This document shows positions 22,487 to 35,098 of a DNA stretch of 64,000 bases, in pieces. Under the pieces are notes generated by a model that did no database searches, was not told where the DNA came from, and saw only the letters and a list, made by a program, of their open reading frames with translations. Location: contig JADNRV010000190.1 in NCBI GenBank assembly GCA_015499995.1, positions 30,451 to 94,450 on the forward strand. Direction: 5' to 3'. The position numbers and the translations under genes are program-made. The stretch is from Flammula alnicola. Taxonomy: Eukaryota > Basidiomycota > Agaricomycetes > Agaricales > Strophariaceae. How positions within the stretch are numbered: position 1 is the stretch's first letter; the number at the start of each line of letters is the position of its first letter.

Positions 22487-23828
22487 CTCTGGCAACGAGG
22501 AATTTGCCCCAAACCCCTCCCTCGCTCCCAGTGCGACACCTCGGCAGAACGAGCGTTCAATGACAGTCATTTCGACGATGTCAACTGGGTCCGCCGTCCG
22601 GAGTGGGGTGACTCCGCTGACGCTGACAGAGCGCTTTAACAGCTCTCTGCCACAAGTCTCCGGCCGGCCGTCTCCACAGAAACAATACCGCAATAACCTG
22701 ATACTAGCGCCTTCATCAAGCCGGCCTTTCTGTGTGTCCGGTGAGCGTCTTCGTCTGTGGCTACCATCTCCGCGCACTGCCTCTGCTGCCATGGGCTATG
22801 CCCCGTCTTCAGTGGCATCTGCGGAGCACGTACTCGATTTCATGAATAATGCTTACGCGCCTGCTACTAAAGAGTCTTACGGAACGGGGCTCCTGGTCTT
22901 CCACGTCTTTTGTGACCAGAAGATTCCACTGGTACCAGAACACCAAAGGGGGCCTGCGAGCGAAGCACTCATCCTGGAATTCATCTCGTCGTGCGCGACC
23001 TTGTCTGGCGATGCGGTCCGGAACTATGTCTATGGAGTCAAAGCTTGGCACACTATCCATGGACTCCCATGGACAGTTGACAACACGAGACTATCCACGG
23101 CACTAACTGCTGCTGAACGCGTTGAACCTGAATCTAGCAAGCGGCCACCTCGACCTCCTCTCCTAGTCGCCTCAATCGCCCTCCTGCATGACCACCTAAA
23201 CCTCGCCTTGCCCCTCGATGCAGCTGTTTTCGCATGCTTGACTACTACCTTCTGGTCATGCTCTCGCCTCGGAGAGTTCACCGTCCCCTCGCTGAAAGCT
23301 TTCAAGCCCTCCATCCACGTGAAACCATCTAACGTCACCGAAGCTGTCGCAGATGGGCCGCATCTGCCCATCACGTCGATACACTTGCCATGGACAAAGG
23401 TGGCCAAGCATCGCGGCGAAACCGTCCACTGGGCCCCTCAAGATGGCGTGTGCGATCCCCATGCTGCGCTCGCCAACCATCTCCGAGTCAACAAACCCCA
23501 TGCCAATGCGCACCTTTTCTCCTATGCCCACACCGATGGGAAGGTTCGACCGCTGACACGGACAAACTTCCTGAAACGCTTAAACGCAGCTGCGGCGTCA
23601 GCTGGTTTGCCACCAACTCAAGGCCATAGTCTACGCATTGGGAGCGTCCTCGAATATCTCCTGCGCGGACTCTCCTTTGAAACAGTCAAAGCTCTCGGCC
23701 GCTGGACCGGAGACTCTTTCAAGCGATACCTTCGTCGACATGCTGCCATACTCGCTCCGTATATTCAGAACACACCGCTGCATGAACCCTTTTTGCGAAC
23801 AACTATGCAGCGTCCTATTACCTGGTAA
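22449..23828 (+). CDS. DIRS tyrosine recombinase (YR)
   Basis: 459-residue open frame overlapping the RT stop by 38 bases in a different frame. After a poorly conserved N-terminus comes a core-binding region (ATKESYGTGLLVFHVFC). The catalytic domain carries the expected residues: Arg in SCSRLGEF, His and Arg in HSLRIG (about 393-398), Trp in GRW (417-419), and the nucleophile Tyr in KRYLRRH (about 427). All are intact, so this ORF could still encode an active integrase even though the RT is dead. Confidence 0.9.
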   Translation: MTLKSHSRGQKFSSGNEEFAPNPSLAPSATPRQNERSMTVISTMSTGSAVRSGVTPLTLTERFNSSLPQVSGRPSPQKQYRNNLILAPSSSRPFCVSGERLRLWLPSPRTASAAMGYAPSSVASAEHVLDFMNNAYAPATKESYGTGLLVFHVFCDQKIPLVPEHQRGPASEALILEFISSCATLSGDAVRNYVYGVKAWHTIHGLPWTVDNTRLSTALTAAERVEPESSKRPPRPPLLVASIALLHDHLNLALPLDAAVFACLTTTFWSCSRLGEFTVPSLKAFKPSIHVKPSNVTEAVADGPHLPITSIHLPWTKVAKHRGETVHWAPQDGVCDPHAALANHLRVNKPHANAHLFSYAHTDGKVRPLTRTNFLKRLNAAAASAGLPPTQGHSLRIGSVLEYLLRGLSFETVKALGRWTGDSFKRYLRRHAAILAPYIQNTPLHEPFLRTTMQRPITW

Positions 23829-25232
23829 GCCCATCTCCTAGTGTTTGGGGCTGCGATCTCGTATCGCTTTGCGTCGCTGGGCTCCTATGTTTTTTGGGAT
23901 TAGCGATACTGATCTCTGCTCGCTTTTTCGTGCCCAACAGATATCGTCCCAGCCCATTTGTTCACGCAGAGTCTCGAGATTGAAGGGACCGCCGGCGCGT
24001 GGTCGCCTTTCCCCAAACCCTGGATATAGGTATCTTAGGATGCCGATGTCTATTTCTCAGCGTTACCTAGCATTGTGTAAATAGACCCAATGGGAGTTTA
24101 TGATATAAACCGTCATTCCCCCTCCTGCAGTGCAATCTGAACGACATAGACTTGGCGAAGAGCACTCTAAGGCAACTTGGAGTCTAAGTAACACATGTCT
24201 TAGTCTAGTAACCGGGAAAGCTGCATTTCAGGCACGTGACTCAATCGCGTGTCACGACCTGTCGCGACGCGCTTGAAGTTGTAGATATTATCTAAGATAA
24301 AAAAAATCTGGACCCTGGTGCCTCAAGCTCTCGTAAAAGAGCAGCACTCGACCACCCAAATGCAAGAGTTCTAAGTGACGTATGTATCAGGACACATCCG
24401 CACAAACCCTCAAGAGTCTAAAAGCTTTGACACAAAACGCCCAAACTGCCATACAGTCAGTCAGTCATGCACGGTTCGATGACGCCACAGGACTGTACAG
24501 TAAATGCAAGGCACAAGGCACAAGGCCCAAAAGACCTCCATTGGCAAGTATGTATGATTTTAATAGTTACTAATACAAGGCAAGAAGAAAAAGATGACAA
24601 TGCAGTGTAATGTAAGAGACTGTATACTGTATGTAAAATTCAAGGGGAAAAAAGAGAAGGAAAAGAGACAGATAGAGAAACCGAGATACTGTATGCGATA
24701 TGAATTCTTGCAGGAGACTCGAGATCGAGAGGAAGGAAAAAGAGAAACCAGTGTCTACGTATGCGTAAACACCGAAAAAGTCCAATATGGGTGGAGAGGG
24801 GTAGGGTAAAAAAATAAATAATGTGGACATAGACATATGTAAGGATGACATGAGAGAGAGATGGAAATGAGATAATGAGGAAAGAAATATCGTGTTTGGA
24901 CGGATGGAGAACCGACACCTCCTCGGCGGAGCGCGCGCGCATTAACAAATAAATGAAGTCAAGTAAAAGAAACGTAATCGTCGCCGAGTCGTAAATCGTC
25001 CTCGTCATCATCATCATCATAATCGTACACCATCTTCAGAAAAGGAGGGAAAAGACAGGAGATAAAGATAATTGGAAATGTGTAGGAAATTCTCAGATGA
25101 GAACTGAGAACCCCGCAGGTGCATAAAAAGCAACGCGCTTCGTCCGAAGGAGGTAGTGGTGGTCGGTGGTGGAAGGAACCGTGGGTTTGAGGGCGTTTAG
25201 CAGACGATATCAAGCCCAAGAAACCCATCACA
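23829..25232. other. DIRS 3' flank and 3' flank of the CBM21 gene
   Basis: No coding region recognised. The first ~550 bases are probably the 3' part of the retroelement. 24560-25230 is A/G-rich on the plus strand, low in coding signal, contains a CAT triplet run near 25008-25020, and is most likely the 3' UTR and terminator region of the minus-strand gene ending at 25233. Confidence 0.5.
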
Positions 25233-26271
25233 TCACATCACAGGCGTCGAGTTCATCGCCAGCGCGAGGCGCGACACAGTAGGTGTCAGCGACCCACTGC
25301 GGTTCAGCGTCAGGTCATCCAAGCTCGACGAGCGGGACGGCGACGTATACGCATGTGCGTGCGGGTGCGGATGCGGGTGGACATAGTGCCCGTGCCCATG
25401 CCCATGCTGAATATTATAAGGCGACAGAGGCACCTGCTCCAGCTGATGCAAATTCGGCGACAGCCCCGTCAAGAACTCCTCAATATCCGACGCAGAGTGT
25501 GTCCTCGGCAGGAGCTCCCCCTCGTCGCCGTCCACCAGCGTCGCCGCAGATCCTGGGCCAGTGAAGAAGCAAAACCTATCATTCGGGTTAGTCAAAAGTG
25601 AAAAATAGACAAAACAAACAAATACGACGAAAAATGAAAGGTAACGCACTTGCTCAAAAACTGCCTATAATGCGTCTCAGGGCTCATCTGCTGCCCAAAC
25701 ATGCCCATCCCCCGCGCATCCCCGATGGGCGACATCGACTCGGGCTCAGGCGTGCTCTCCCGGGACGACGACGGCGTGACCATCGACGGCGTCGACAGCT
25801 CCGAGCTCGTGCTATCCCCCGACGAATCCGACATCAAAAACGGCGGCGCCGGCGTCGTGAGCCTACCACCACCACCACCACCATCACCACCACCACCAGT
25901 GCCGCCACCGGCGGTCTCGTAGATACTGTCATTCCTTAAAGGAAACTCCACACCCAGAGGCGGAAACGAGTTGAACCTCGGCGAGGGCACGAAAACCTCA
26001 CCCGGCGAGCGGGGCGTGCCTGGCGGGGTGCGTTTTACCGCTGACGTAGGAGGGGCCGAGGTGGGCGTAGAGGGCAGGTCAAAGTACCCCGCTGGTGGTG
26101 CCTCGGGTGTTGTTGCGGCTGGAACGGCGCGTTGTGGTCGGCCTTGAGGGTGGCAGAGGCTGTTGTTGTGATACCGGGTAAAGAGGGCAAGGGCAAGGGC
26201 GAGCGCGATGATGAGACGGCAGCGTGGAAGGACGCGTCGTCGCCTATATCGCGCGGCGAGCCGAGGACCGT

Positions 26272-26302
<31 letters not shown>

Positions 26303-28128
26303 TTGCTTTTAGTTTGTTGAGTCTGTGCAAGAGGAAGAGGAGGAAGAGGGGTGGTGGATGGAGGCTGCGGCGAGGTGCGGCGGAACGCGGACGGATCCGA
26401 CGGATCCGACGGACTCCTCTGCGGCCACGCAACAGAGCTTGACGAGCCCGAGTGCCCGTGGGCGGCGCCCTTCGCGTGTGTGGTGAGCGGGAACGACTGG
26501 GTGCGGCTGTGCATCGACACATGCGCGTCGGGGTTCCACGAGCTCTTGAGCGACGCCGCGAAGTCGTAGCGCGAGGCAAAGGACGTGCTCGATCTGAACG
26601 ACGTCGCGTCCGCATCCGCCGGCGCCGACGCCAGCTGTTTTCCACGAGCTTGTTGGGCAACGAACGCAGGGCCGGTGCGCTCCTTCGTATTGACGACCTT
26701 TTCCAACTTGCTCCTGAGGTCCATCATATCCGACGACGCCTCGTCGTCCGACAGCGTCGTCATCTTCCTCGTCATCATCATCGGTGCCGTCGGCGCCGCC
26801 GCCGCCTCCGCCTTACCCTTCGTAAACGTCGCCACATAATTCTGCCCCGCATTATTATCCCACACCTCCCTCCCCTCGACCGAATATCTCACAGCCACAA
26901 TAAGCGTCTTGCCCTCAATCCGCGCCAGCAAATCATTCAACCGAATCGTAAACGCGAACCGGTCAAACAGCGGGCCCAGGGACTCGACGTAGCGCCCCGT
27001 GACCTCGCTGGTCGTCTGCCACGAGTCGAACGTGAAGCGCACGGCGATCCACTTTGCGAACGCGAGGTTCCGCACGCGCACCTTGCCCTGGATGGACGCG
27101 CCGTCGGGGGCGAGGCACAGCTCTTCCAGCGCGACGTCCGCGGCGGGGTCGCGCCGCGCAGGCATGTTCGCCACCTGCATGACGAGCCTCCTCTTCGCGC
27201 TGCTGCTGCGCTCCCCCGCCGCCGCCGCCGCGTCGTCGAAAATAAACCTCGGGAAATCACTATCCGTCCCGCTGGTATCGTCCGTGGGGCTCCCATCGCG
27301 CGACACCGCCAGCGGCTTCTGCTCGGCCAGGAACAGCTTGACGTGCTCCAGCTTGGCGTCGAAGTGCACGGCCTTGCTTGTCGGGGTGTTCGGCTCGCTC
27401 TTGCTCGCCTGGGTGAGGGTCACCACGGACAGGGAGCTGCCGCGCGCGGAGGAGGAGGAGCGCGAGGACTTGAGGGAGGACTTGACGACCTGGCCCGACT
27501 TTTTGCGTATCATGCGCGCTTCGCCGAAGGACTCGCACAGGGCGGAGGAGGATTGGTGCGAGGAGTATGGTGATGGAGATGTCTCGGCGGCGGGTGAAAC
27601 ATGCGAAGAGTCGGAGACGTTGCGCGTTGACTTGATGCCGGTGCGGAGGGGCATGCCTGGGGTATAGAGGAGGGGGCGGGCGGGGGCTGACTGCGGCGAT
27701 GGGTCGGCACTGTTGCTTTTGGTCGGAAATAGGTGCTGTTGTTCGTTGGAGGAGGATGTCGCGATGGTCAAGGTGGGAATGGGGGTAGAGAGCTCAGGCG
27801 GGCAGACGGGGTTGGGGCGGACGCCGCGTATCCGCCGAGTGCGTATTGTAGGCCTAGTGCCATCTGAAGAGGGGCTAGAGCTGGATGAATCTGAATCGTT
27901 TCTCGTTGGTGACGTTATTGTCGTGACTGTCGTTGTACTTGAGCTGGAGGAGGAGAAGGAGGATGACGTTGATGGTAGTGAATATGAAGAGGTAATGGCG
28001 GGTCGCGAGGACGAGGGGCGACGGGGTATCAGAGGCAGAGGGGCACCCGCCGTGTTCGAGTTGCGTGAAAAGTGATGGTCCTGGGATTGGGACATCCTCT
28101 GGGACTGGACGGTCATCGTCGCAATCAT
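25233..28128 (-). CDS. Protein phosphatase 1 regulatory subunit, CBM21 (Gac1/PPP1R3-like)
   Basis: Targets PP1 (Glc7) to glycogen and so promotes glycogen synthase activation. Three exons (28128-26175, 26118-25650, 25575-25233) close in frame to 921 aa. A long Ser/Thr-rich disordered N-terminus is followed by the RVxF-type PP1-docking motif KAVHF at residues 252-256. The CBM21 domain spans about 330-437, with FAKWIAVRFTFDSW near 357-370 and the diagnostic WDNNAGQNY at 423-431. The C-terminal part is Ser/Pro- and Gly-rich, with a histidine-rich tract (HGHGHGHYVHPHPHPHAHA) near the end. Large overlapping ORFs on the other strand are shadows of this GC-rich, biased coding sequence. Yeast GAC1, PIG1 and PIG2 are the nearest named relatives; which one cannot be said. 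Confidence 0.9.
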
Positions 28129-31100
28129 GGAGAGGGGACGCGAAAAACTTTTGGAATGGAGCGAGTCAAATGGCTGACCAATGTTTAAATTGGTTTAGAT
28201 ATGTCCGTAAATGGTGTGATAGTGATATTCCCCTGAATTGCGACGCAGACCAGGAAAATAAATTGCTCTCCTATAGGAGCGACGGAAACTACGCGTCGAG
28301 AAACACATTCAGCAACAGTGGTTCATTCCTTCTCGGTGAGAATGCGCACCAGTGATGTTTTCCCTTGCCCAGAGGTAGAGAGAATAACCAAGTAACTGGT
28401 TCGGGTTGAAGAATGGGGAAAAAAAAAAGGCTGCCGCTGGGTGGTCGAGGAGGTTATGACCTATGAGAAGGGGGGAAACCAAGGTAGGGTTGTTGTAGAT
28501 AAGATATATAGCGCGATAAAGAAGCCCACGTACCTCGGTGAGAAGAACCAGAAGGCTTCCGCGGCAGCTGTACGAATAAAATGGAGAGGAGGGAAAGAGG
28601 AAAGGGCGAGAGCTGGAGGACCGAGGCAAGGCCAAGAATTTGAAGAAATATTTATCAAGCCCAGCCCAAGTTGACACCCACGTGTGTTTCCTAATCCGGT
28701 ATGTTCTTCAAACTCAATCTCACTGGTCAGATTCAACGCTCGCCTTGTTCCTGGTCCTGCTCCATCACCGGTATTGGCGGACTCTGCGCTGCCTCTCTCC
28801 TCGTCAAACAGTCTCTCTCTTGTTCAATCTGTCTCATAAGCTTACTAGATGCAGAATATTTTATCCCTTGCGGAGATCCCAGCGGAGGACACATACCATT
28901 TGTCAAGCCCTTCATTCGCCGCAGGCACCGTGCGACAGTGAGATAGACTCTGATAGACTGAGGTCATCGATGATGTTACCCATGCTGTGCCGCTTCTAAT
29001 CTTTCTTCCCGGCCTATCTATCCTATCCTCAGTCTGGAGACTCGTACTAAGACGTTTGACAGACCTCTTGTCCTCTCTCCGGTAAGCCACGGTCGTGGAC
29101 TCTCGAACCCAGTGAACACATGATATGACCATCGCCACTCGAATTCGGAATACTTACCCAAATAAAATCCGTATATCTCCTCGAGAACCGTTCGTCTTAT
29201 TTCCAGAATTCCATCCCGCCTCTTTATTGGCTCTCGACTGGCAGGGTTCGGTAATTCAAAGCCAGCGATGTCCGGCCTCCAGACCTATGATACTTAGGAT
29301 CCAGCCTCCCACGAACCGTACAAAACCCGCCGGTCTGGCAACCATCAGAACTTTCTCTCTCTCACACATTCCAGCGTTCCAGGCGGGCGAAGGCAAGGAG
29401 GATTATTACATCAGTCTCCGGCCGTGCTCGTATCATATCGACCTTGTAAGTATCAAGTAATTGGTTCGGTCTTGTGTCATCATCCCTCGACATAATGATG
29501 ACTATCGCTGCAGGCCAAGTAAGCAATGTTACACCATACCTATTGCGCCGTAGACACTAACTAACCAACCAGTCAAAAGATTTTTTAAGTAATCATCCGA
29601 CCTAGTGACTTTGCATTGGGTTAACCGATCCCACAACCATGTACCTGCGATTGACGAATTTTTCGACTCGGACTCGGCCATGGAGTCAGGACATCGTGCG
29701 TCGGGCTGCGTCGGGCCGTCTATACCTGGCACAACCTTGAATACACTAAACGACGTCATCTCAGGTCATCGCTCGCTTCATTCTGCGCCGCCGTTGCACT
29801 ATGTGCGTGCGTGGACCCGTATGGCATATGCATGCATTATCCAATGTCGCTGACATCCCCCGCATCCACATCCGCATCCTCATATGTTTTAAAGTTAAAC
29901 TTGAAGCTTATCGCCGCTGCGGCCTGTGGGGTCACCTGTTACGTATTAAACCCGACCATGCATCGGTACCAGGTCCAGTTCCACGGCAGCCGCACTCAGC
30001 AGCGGCTAAGATTTCAATTCGCGAAGCCCAAGAAACTCTCTGGGAGAATGGGACCTTCAAGGGTACTTTACTCGAGTATATGCTCGAGTTTCTCCCATTG
30101 GGGGGGTAATGTTAACCACTGAAAGGGCCACAGCTTGTCAAATGAATTCATTATGCAACATGCAACAATCGCTAATTACTAGGCGAAACAAAACAATCAC
30201 GAAACACACAACACGTATGCAAACACAACACCTACACTCTATTACCCCGCACTCGATATGGAACTTGCATCCATTTATAACTGGCCAGGTGGGGTACCCA
30301 TGACCCACCCTTAGACCGCAACGTTGGGTTTCAAGTAGTAGCCCGCGGTCAACAATGAATTCGAATGCAAGTAGTGAAACCCTGATTGACGAGGATTACT
30401 AGTAGCGTCAAGGCCTGAGGTCCTGTCCACCCCCGAGTTTCCCGTCTTTCCGTCTTTCCGTTTTCCATCATTCACTTTCGCTTCGGGCCCCAGATTTTTC
30501 TCCACATACGATTACATAGGCTAGCTCAAGAGCCGTCCGAGACGTATGTGATTTCGAACCTGTGTGTTGTTTACTGTACATGTATAGTAACCGTCATTGA
30601 TGACCACTACAACTCTGGCATTACGATGATGATGATGATGGTGGTGGTAATATTAATATCTTATCTTTCTCTGATTCTGAAGCCAACTTTATCCTCGCAT
30701 ATTAAAGTCAAAAGTCACCCGGACAAAATGGAGAGGAGGCCGCGACGGTACGCGGTAGATGGGAATGATTATTATTATGCCACATGGATGATCGTTCGCT
30801 CGCTCGCTGTACGGAACTCGGGAAGGCTCTTCCACTGGCAGCGTCGGATAATTGACCCATGGACATATCGTTCTACTCCGAGCTGGTGTCCAACGAACGG
30901 TCCATTAATAAATGTTCTGTCGGTTAGACGACGTCGACAGGAATTACTATGCCAGTGTAGTACGTCGGCTAGTCAACTTGAACGACGTCGTATGTTTTCC
31001 TGTCTTCTTCTTGGCTTGGCTCGTCCAATGCCCACATCCTCCTCGGAACCCATCGATATGATATGATATCTATGTACGGGTGACGTGGTCACCCAAAGTT

Positions 31101-34100
31101 GGCATTGGCGCTGAGCGATATCTGTTCAAATCGATTGGCCCAACCCAACTACAAGACCCGGCCGGCGGAGACGCGTGCGCGCCCAACGTTAAACGTTTGA
31201 TAAGTATTTTCTAGTGACCGCGCGGCGTGGCTTGATACACTAAGTATCTCCATTCGGAGTCCATTGGCATTGCTCAGGCATCCCTATTTGACCCTAATGC
31301 CTATTTGAACGCTATGTGGCGCTGGTGTATTTGAAATTTCAAGTAACTATAACATGCATAAACTCGTGAGCATTCAATATTCAATATTCATCGGTCACCT
31401 ATAGCCTGTTGTGGCGCCCCACATCGGAGTAGTAATTTCCTCTTTCCCACTAAGGCTTATATACATACATACTTTCGTTAATCCACGAGTCGATTTCCTA
31501 GACCTTATCGCCGCCATTCTGGCACGACCAGTGTATATACGCGCGCTGTACACGATCGCTACCCGTCATCGTCCCTCTCCATTTTCCCGTTTTACCCACC
31601 TTACCCGCCACGATCTTCCCATGTTCGACGGTGATGTCGACGATCAGCAACTAAGTAGTACATGTCAATTCGTCGCCTGTCGAGTCGATTCATTATGCCC
31701 GCGGTGTTGTTCCATATTTTAACGCTGGGTAGCTAGCTTGTTGATTAGGCTGATCATATATATCGATATATACGCGCGTATATACATGCTACTATATATA
31801 TGCAACGCGACGCGACTGCGTCTGACAGTTTCACCGAATCATCTCACACCCACGTTAGCGTAATACCAGCTTTTTTCCTTGAAATCGATACGCGTTGAAC
31901 CTTGAAGGAGAAAGTTCGTACATCTGGTAGTCCTTCGAATTCGCTGCTATGCTACATACCGTTCCGGTGGACCGTGGCGATCACTGGAACGTACTCATCG
32001 CCACCGGTTAGCTGCCCGACGCCCCATTTATGCAGACTGCTACTGTAATAGTAGTAATGGGCGTGAGTGCGTGCGTGCGGCCGTAACCTGCATATAGAAT
32101 ATGTGCAAATGGGACGGTCAAGCAACCTCTCTATGTTATCTATGTATTTCACTTATCTATACATCGACTGTTACTGACTGCGATAACAATTCTATACAGA
32201 TAACAGCATTAGCGTTATCGATAATCTAATACAGTTCTTTAAGTCAGAACTCGGACTCAGTGATAGCAATGGAAGCCAGGAATTTGCGCTTTAGCTTGAT
32301 AGATTCAGCATACGGTACCAGCGCGGCGACTTTGTAAAGTCCAATCCAACACAATGGCAGGATTATCCACGGAGCATGGCGCCAAAGTACCGTGCCTGTG
32401 GACCACCAAAGTGGCGCATGTAATGCGCACTAGTACTGGAAGAAACATATCCGTAACTATCGATATCACAACATAACATGATGCGTCCCCGACGCTGACT
32501 GCGCGTGTCCGATTGCTACGTATCTGGGGCTGATCCAAGTTATATAACCTCATGCTTTCGAGTGACTCCAACAAAGTCGAACGTTATTCCTGTGCTTACT
32601 TATACTTACTTACACCAGGTTTAAACTATAGAATGGTATTTCACTGCTCACCTTGAAATAGGACATCCCTCTCTAGTCCTCTCCCATCGGCGTCGCATAC
32701 GAGTGACGCTGCTGCGATTCTCTTCTTAGTCTCTGTGGCTGTCCATATCTGTCGGCCGTCGGTCGAGGCTCGGGACATATTGCGTCCTGTACACGTACAT
32801 AGACTTTTTATTAGACTGGGAAGACATCGCTTGATACGAGCATCAAGGAGAACGAAGCTCCAGAATCATAAGTATCCCGGTCCAAATGATGACTTGCAGT
32901 AAGTACTCGGTCCGGTATATAAGTATAGCTCACGGGAAACGGGTCCGATTACGAGTGAGTAAAAATAGAACGACGGCCGTCGGGGCCACTTGCAAGGTAA
33001 AAAATCGCGTTTCGAATTGAATTCCCTCCCTGACGATAAAATGGGCCCACAATGTGGTAGGCATTATTCTGGTACTGGATTTCGACCCTCATGCAAAATT
33101 TTTAATACATTTGGGGGAGAGATATCGGAATTTTCACCACCGGACTGGCAATATCGAGTTTTGATGGTGCAGAGTCGGAGGTGTTGACGCCGGGCCGGGA
33201 CTATTAGTGTACGGTTCAGGCAGAGTCCCTCAATCCCGCGCCCGTATGCATGTAAGTACGAGCGAGTACGAGTGCCGCTTGGAGTTCTAGGATAATCGGG
33301 GTGTAGACAATGTTGGTCTGAGCGTGAACTTACGACGCACCGCATCAATAGGATGCGAAAAGGCTTCCAGAGGTTTCTGAACCTCTAAAACCTTGAAAAA
33401 TATCATAAGCTACGGTGACTGGAAACACAAGTCATTCTTCCCATGCTACATAGCTCACTCTATAGCCTCACTAGACCTACGTCTACTGCAAGTTTGCAAC
33501 CTCGGAAACTTTGTGAAGCCTCCCAGAAACGTCAATACATAATTCGACCGAAAAAAGGCACCCCTAGCCCATAATGTGGTTGAATTTTTTAGATACAAAA
33601 TCTCTAACTAACGGTGTATATTAGCAGCTGACTGACACAGATTTCCTGCTTCCCAGGTTTGCAAACTTGGAAACTGATGAAAAATGATGAAAACCGGGAA
33701 ATCAAAATGCAATCTTCCTCAGGTTAAATAATGCAACCGACCATACCATTGGCATGGACCATATTTATGTTACCTGAGATATGTGCAGTTCCGTCTATCT
33801 GCCTCCGCTTTTTCGGTAGTTTCAAAACGACAACGGGAGATAAATTCCAAAGCAACACCAAAACAACCAGTTTTGAAGGAATTCAATAAAAGTGGAAGAG
33901 AGTCTGGCCTTCCTTCTCGTCGAAATGTTTTAATGCTTCCGTCAGCCGGGCGCCTACTAGGAGATATGCTCCTTGCGCCCACTGAGCCTGAGGCCGGCAT
34001 CCCTTTTGCCGTTCAGTGACTGATCGAAAGGCAAGGCACGATCTCGATCGTCGACCGTCGATCACCGTACTACTACTCCACCGGAATGGATTTTATTATT

Positions 34101-35098
34101 CAAATTGCACGGAAACGACGCTGTAGAACGAAGGCCTTTTCATGATGGGAGCTCTCTCCCTCTCTGAAAAATATTTTGTATGTTCTGATCGCCTTCAGCC
34201 GTTGACTTGGACTTTCCATTGACAAGACGACTCGGACGAAATTGCCAGAGACAGCGCACCTGAGTCGATGCAGCCTGAGTTGGCATCTCATAACCCCTTC
34301 TTGTACTCGTTGAGCCGTGAGTCTGATATGATCAGATACGATCTTAGGGACAACACTGGACTCAAACTGGACTGGGCCTGACTGGGCCAGGGCTTCGCAC
34401 GAGCCTCAACAGAAATTTCTTCTGCCGACGGCCTTGTAGGCGCGCGTGGGACCTTCAAAAAGGAGCACCACACTGTCACCGTGCAGTCAGGTCAACATTA
34501 AATAAACTGCCCAATCTTCATGTTTTTCGTGAGTCTCTTTATATAGGAGTTCTGAGGTTTGTAGGCCGCGACGGTTCCTGGTGGCACTCGACTTCTTTTC
34601 TCGTATTAATTCTACAAATCTTATTGGCCAATGACTAGTTATCAATCAAGGAAGTCCTCCAGAAAATACAGGTGCTAGATGTTGGGTAGTAAATTACCTG
34701 GTATATTATTATTGTCTATCTAAAAAAACAAGCGACCAATCTAGCACAATCGGGTAGCGTACACATGGGGAATCCTATAGAAACAGTGAGATAACAAAGA
34801 CAACACTAGAACGGGGTATAACCGATTAACCATACAGATGTTCAGAAAAAGAATAAATATAGGATTTGTGTCTATCTAGTGGAGATATGGTGATAAAGAG
34901 CCATCCGCCGGAGGTAGAGAAAGGACGAAAGGAAAGAGAAGGTGGCCAGAAGCTACAGCGTGAGATTCTGCGTACTGATGCAGTACTCGCCGTCCAGGGG
35001 AGGAGGAAGGGTTTTACGAAGACCTGGATGAAGCGGCGAGTGGGTATTTTCCAAATTGGAGAGGAGAACATCTGTCCGAATCCATAGAAGGTCAGCCG
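28129..35098. other. 7-kb stretch without recognisable gene
   Basis: Scattered short ORFs only, none with a recognisable motif, consistent codon pattern or splice-joined partner. 28129-28700 is the 5' region of the CBM21 gene. The remainder has mixed base composition, few repeats, and a triplet microsatellite at 30624-30648. It may hold non-coding transcripts, decayed genes or regulatory DNA; I cannot assign anything. Confidence 0.55.
30624..30648. repeat. (GAT)n(GGT)n microsatellite
   Basis: Five GAT triplets run directly into GGT triplets. Short simple repeat outside any recognised gene. Confidence 0.85.

Larger units (their letters stand above)
18396..23828 (+). mobile_element. DIRS-like tyrosine-recombinase retrotransposon (RT broken)
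   Basis: Three plus-strand coding blocks in DIRS order: gag with a zinc knuckle, RT-RNase H, then a tyrosine recombinase overlapping the RT end in another frame. There is no DDE integrase or protease. I could not find the split or inverted terminal repeats expected of DIRS elements in 17989-18395 or 23829-24380, so limits given are those of the coding part; the 5' leader probably begins between 18030 and 18395. A 422-bp MITE in the RT makes this copy defective. Confidence 0.88.

Noticed and set aside
26452..27573. 373-codon plus-strand ORF and several others opposite the CBM21 gene
   Set aside because: Arg/Leu-rich shadow translation of the Ser/Pro-rich CBM21 gene on the other strand; no motif.
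28321..28391. Walker-A-like peptide (SGQGKTSLVRILTE) on the minus strand
   Set aside because: The frame stops six bases later, no donor follows, and no other P-loop protein motif is found nearby; treated as chance or an unprovable remnant.
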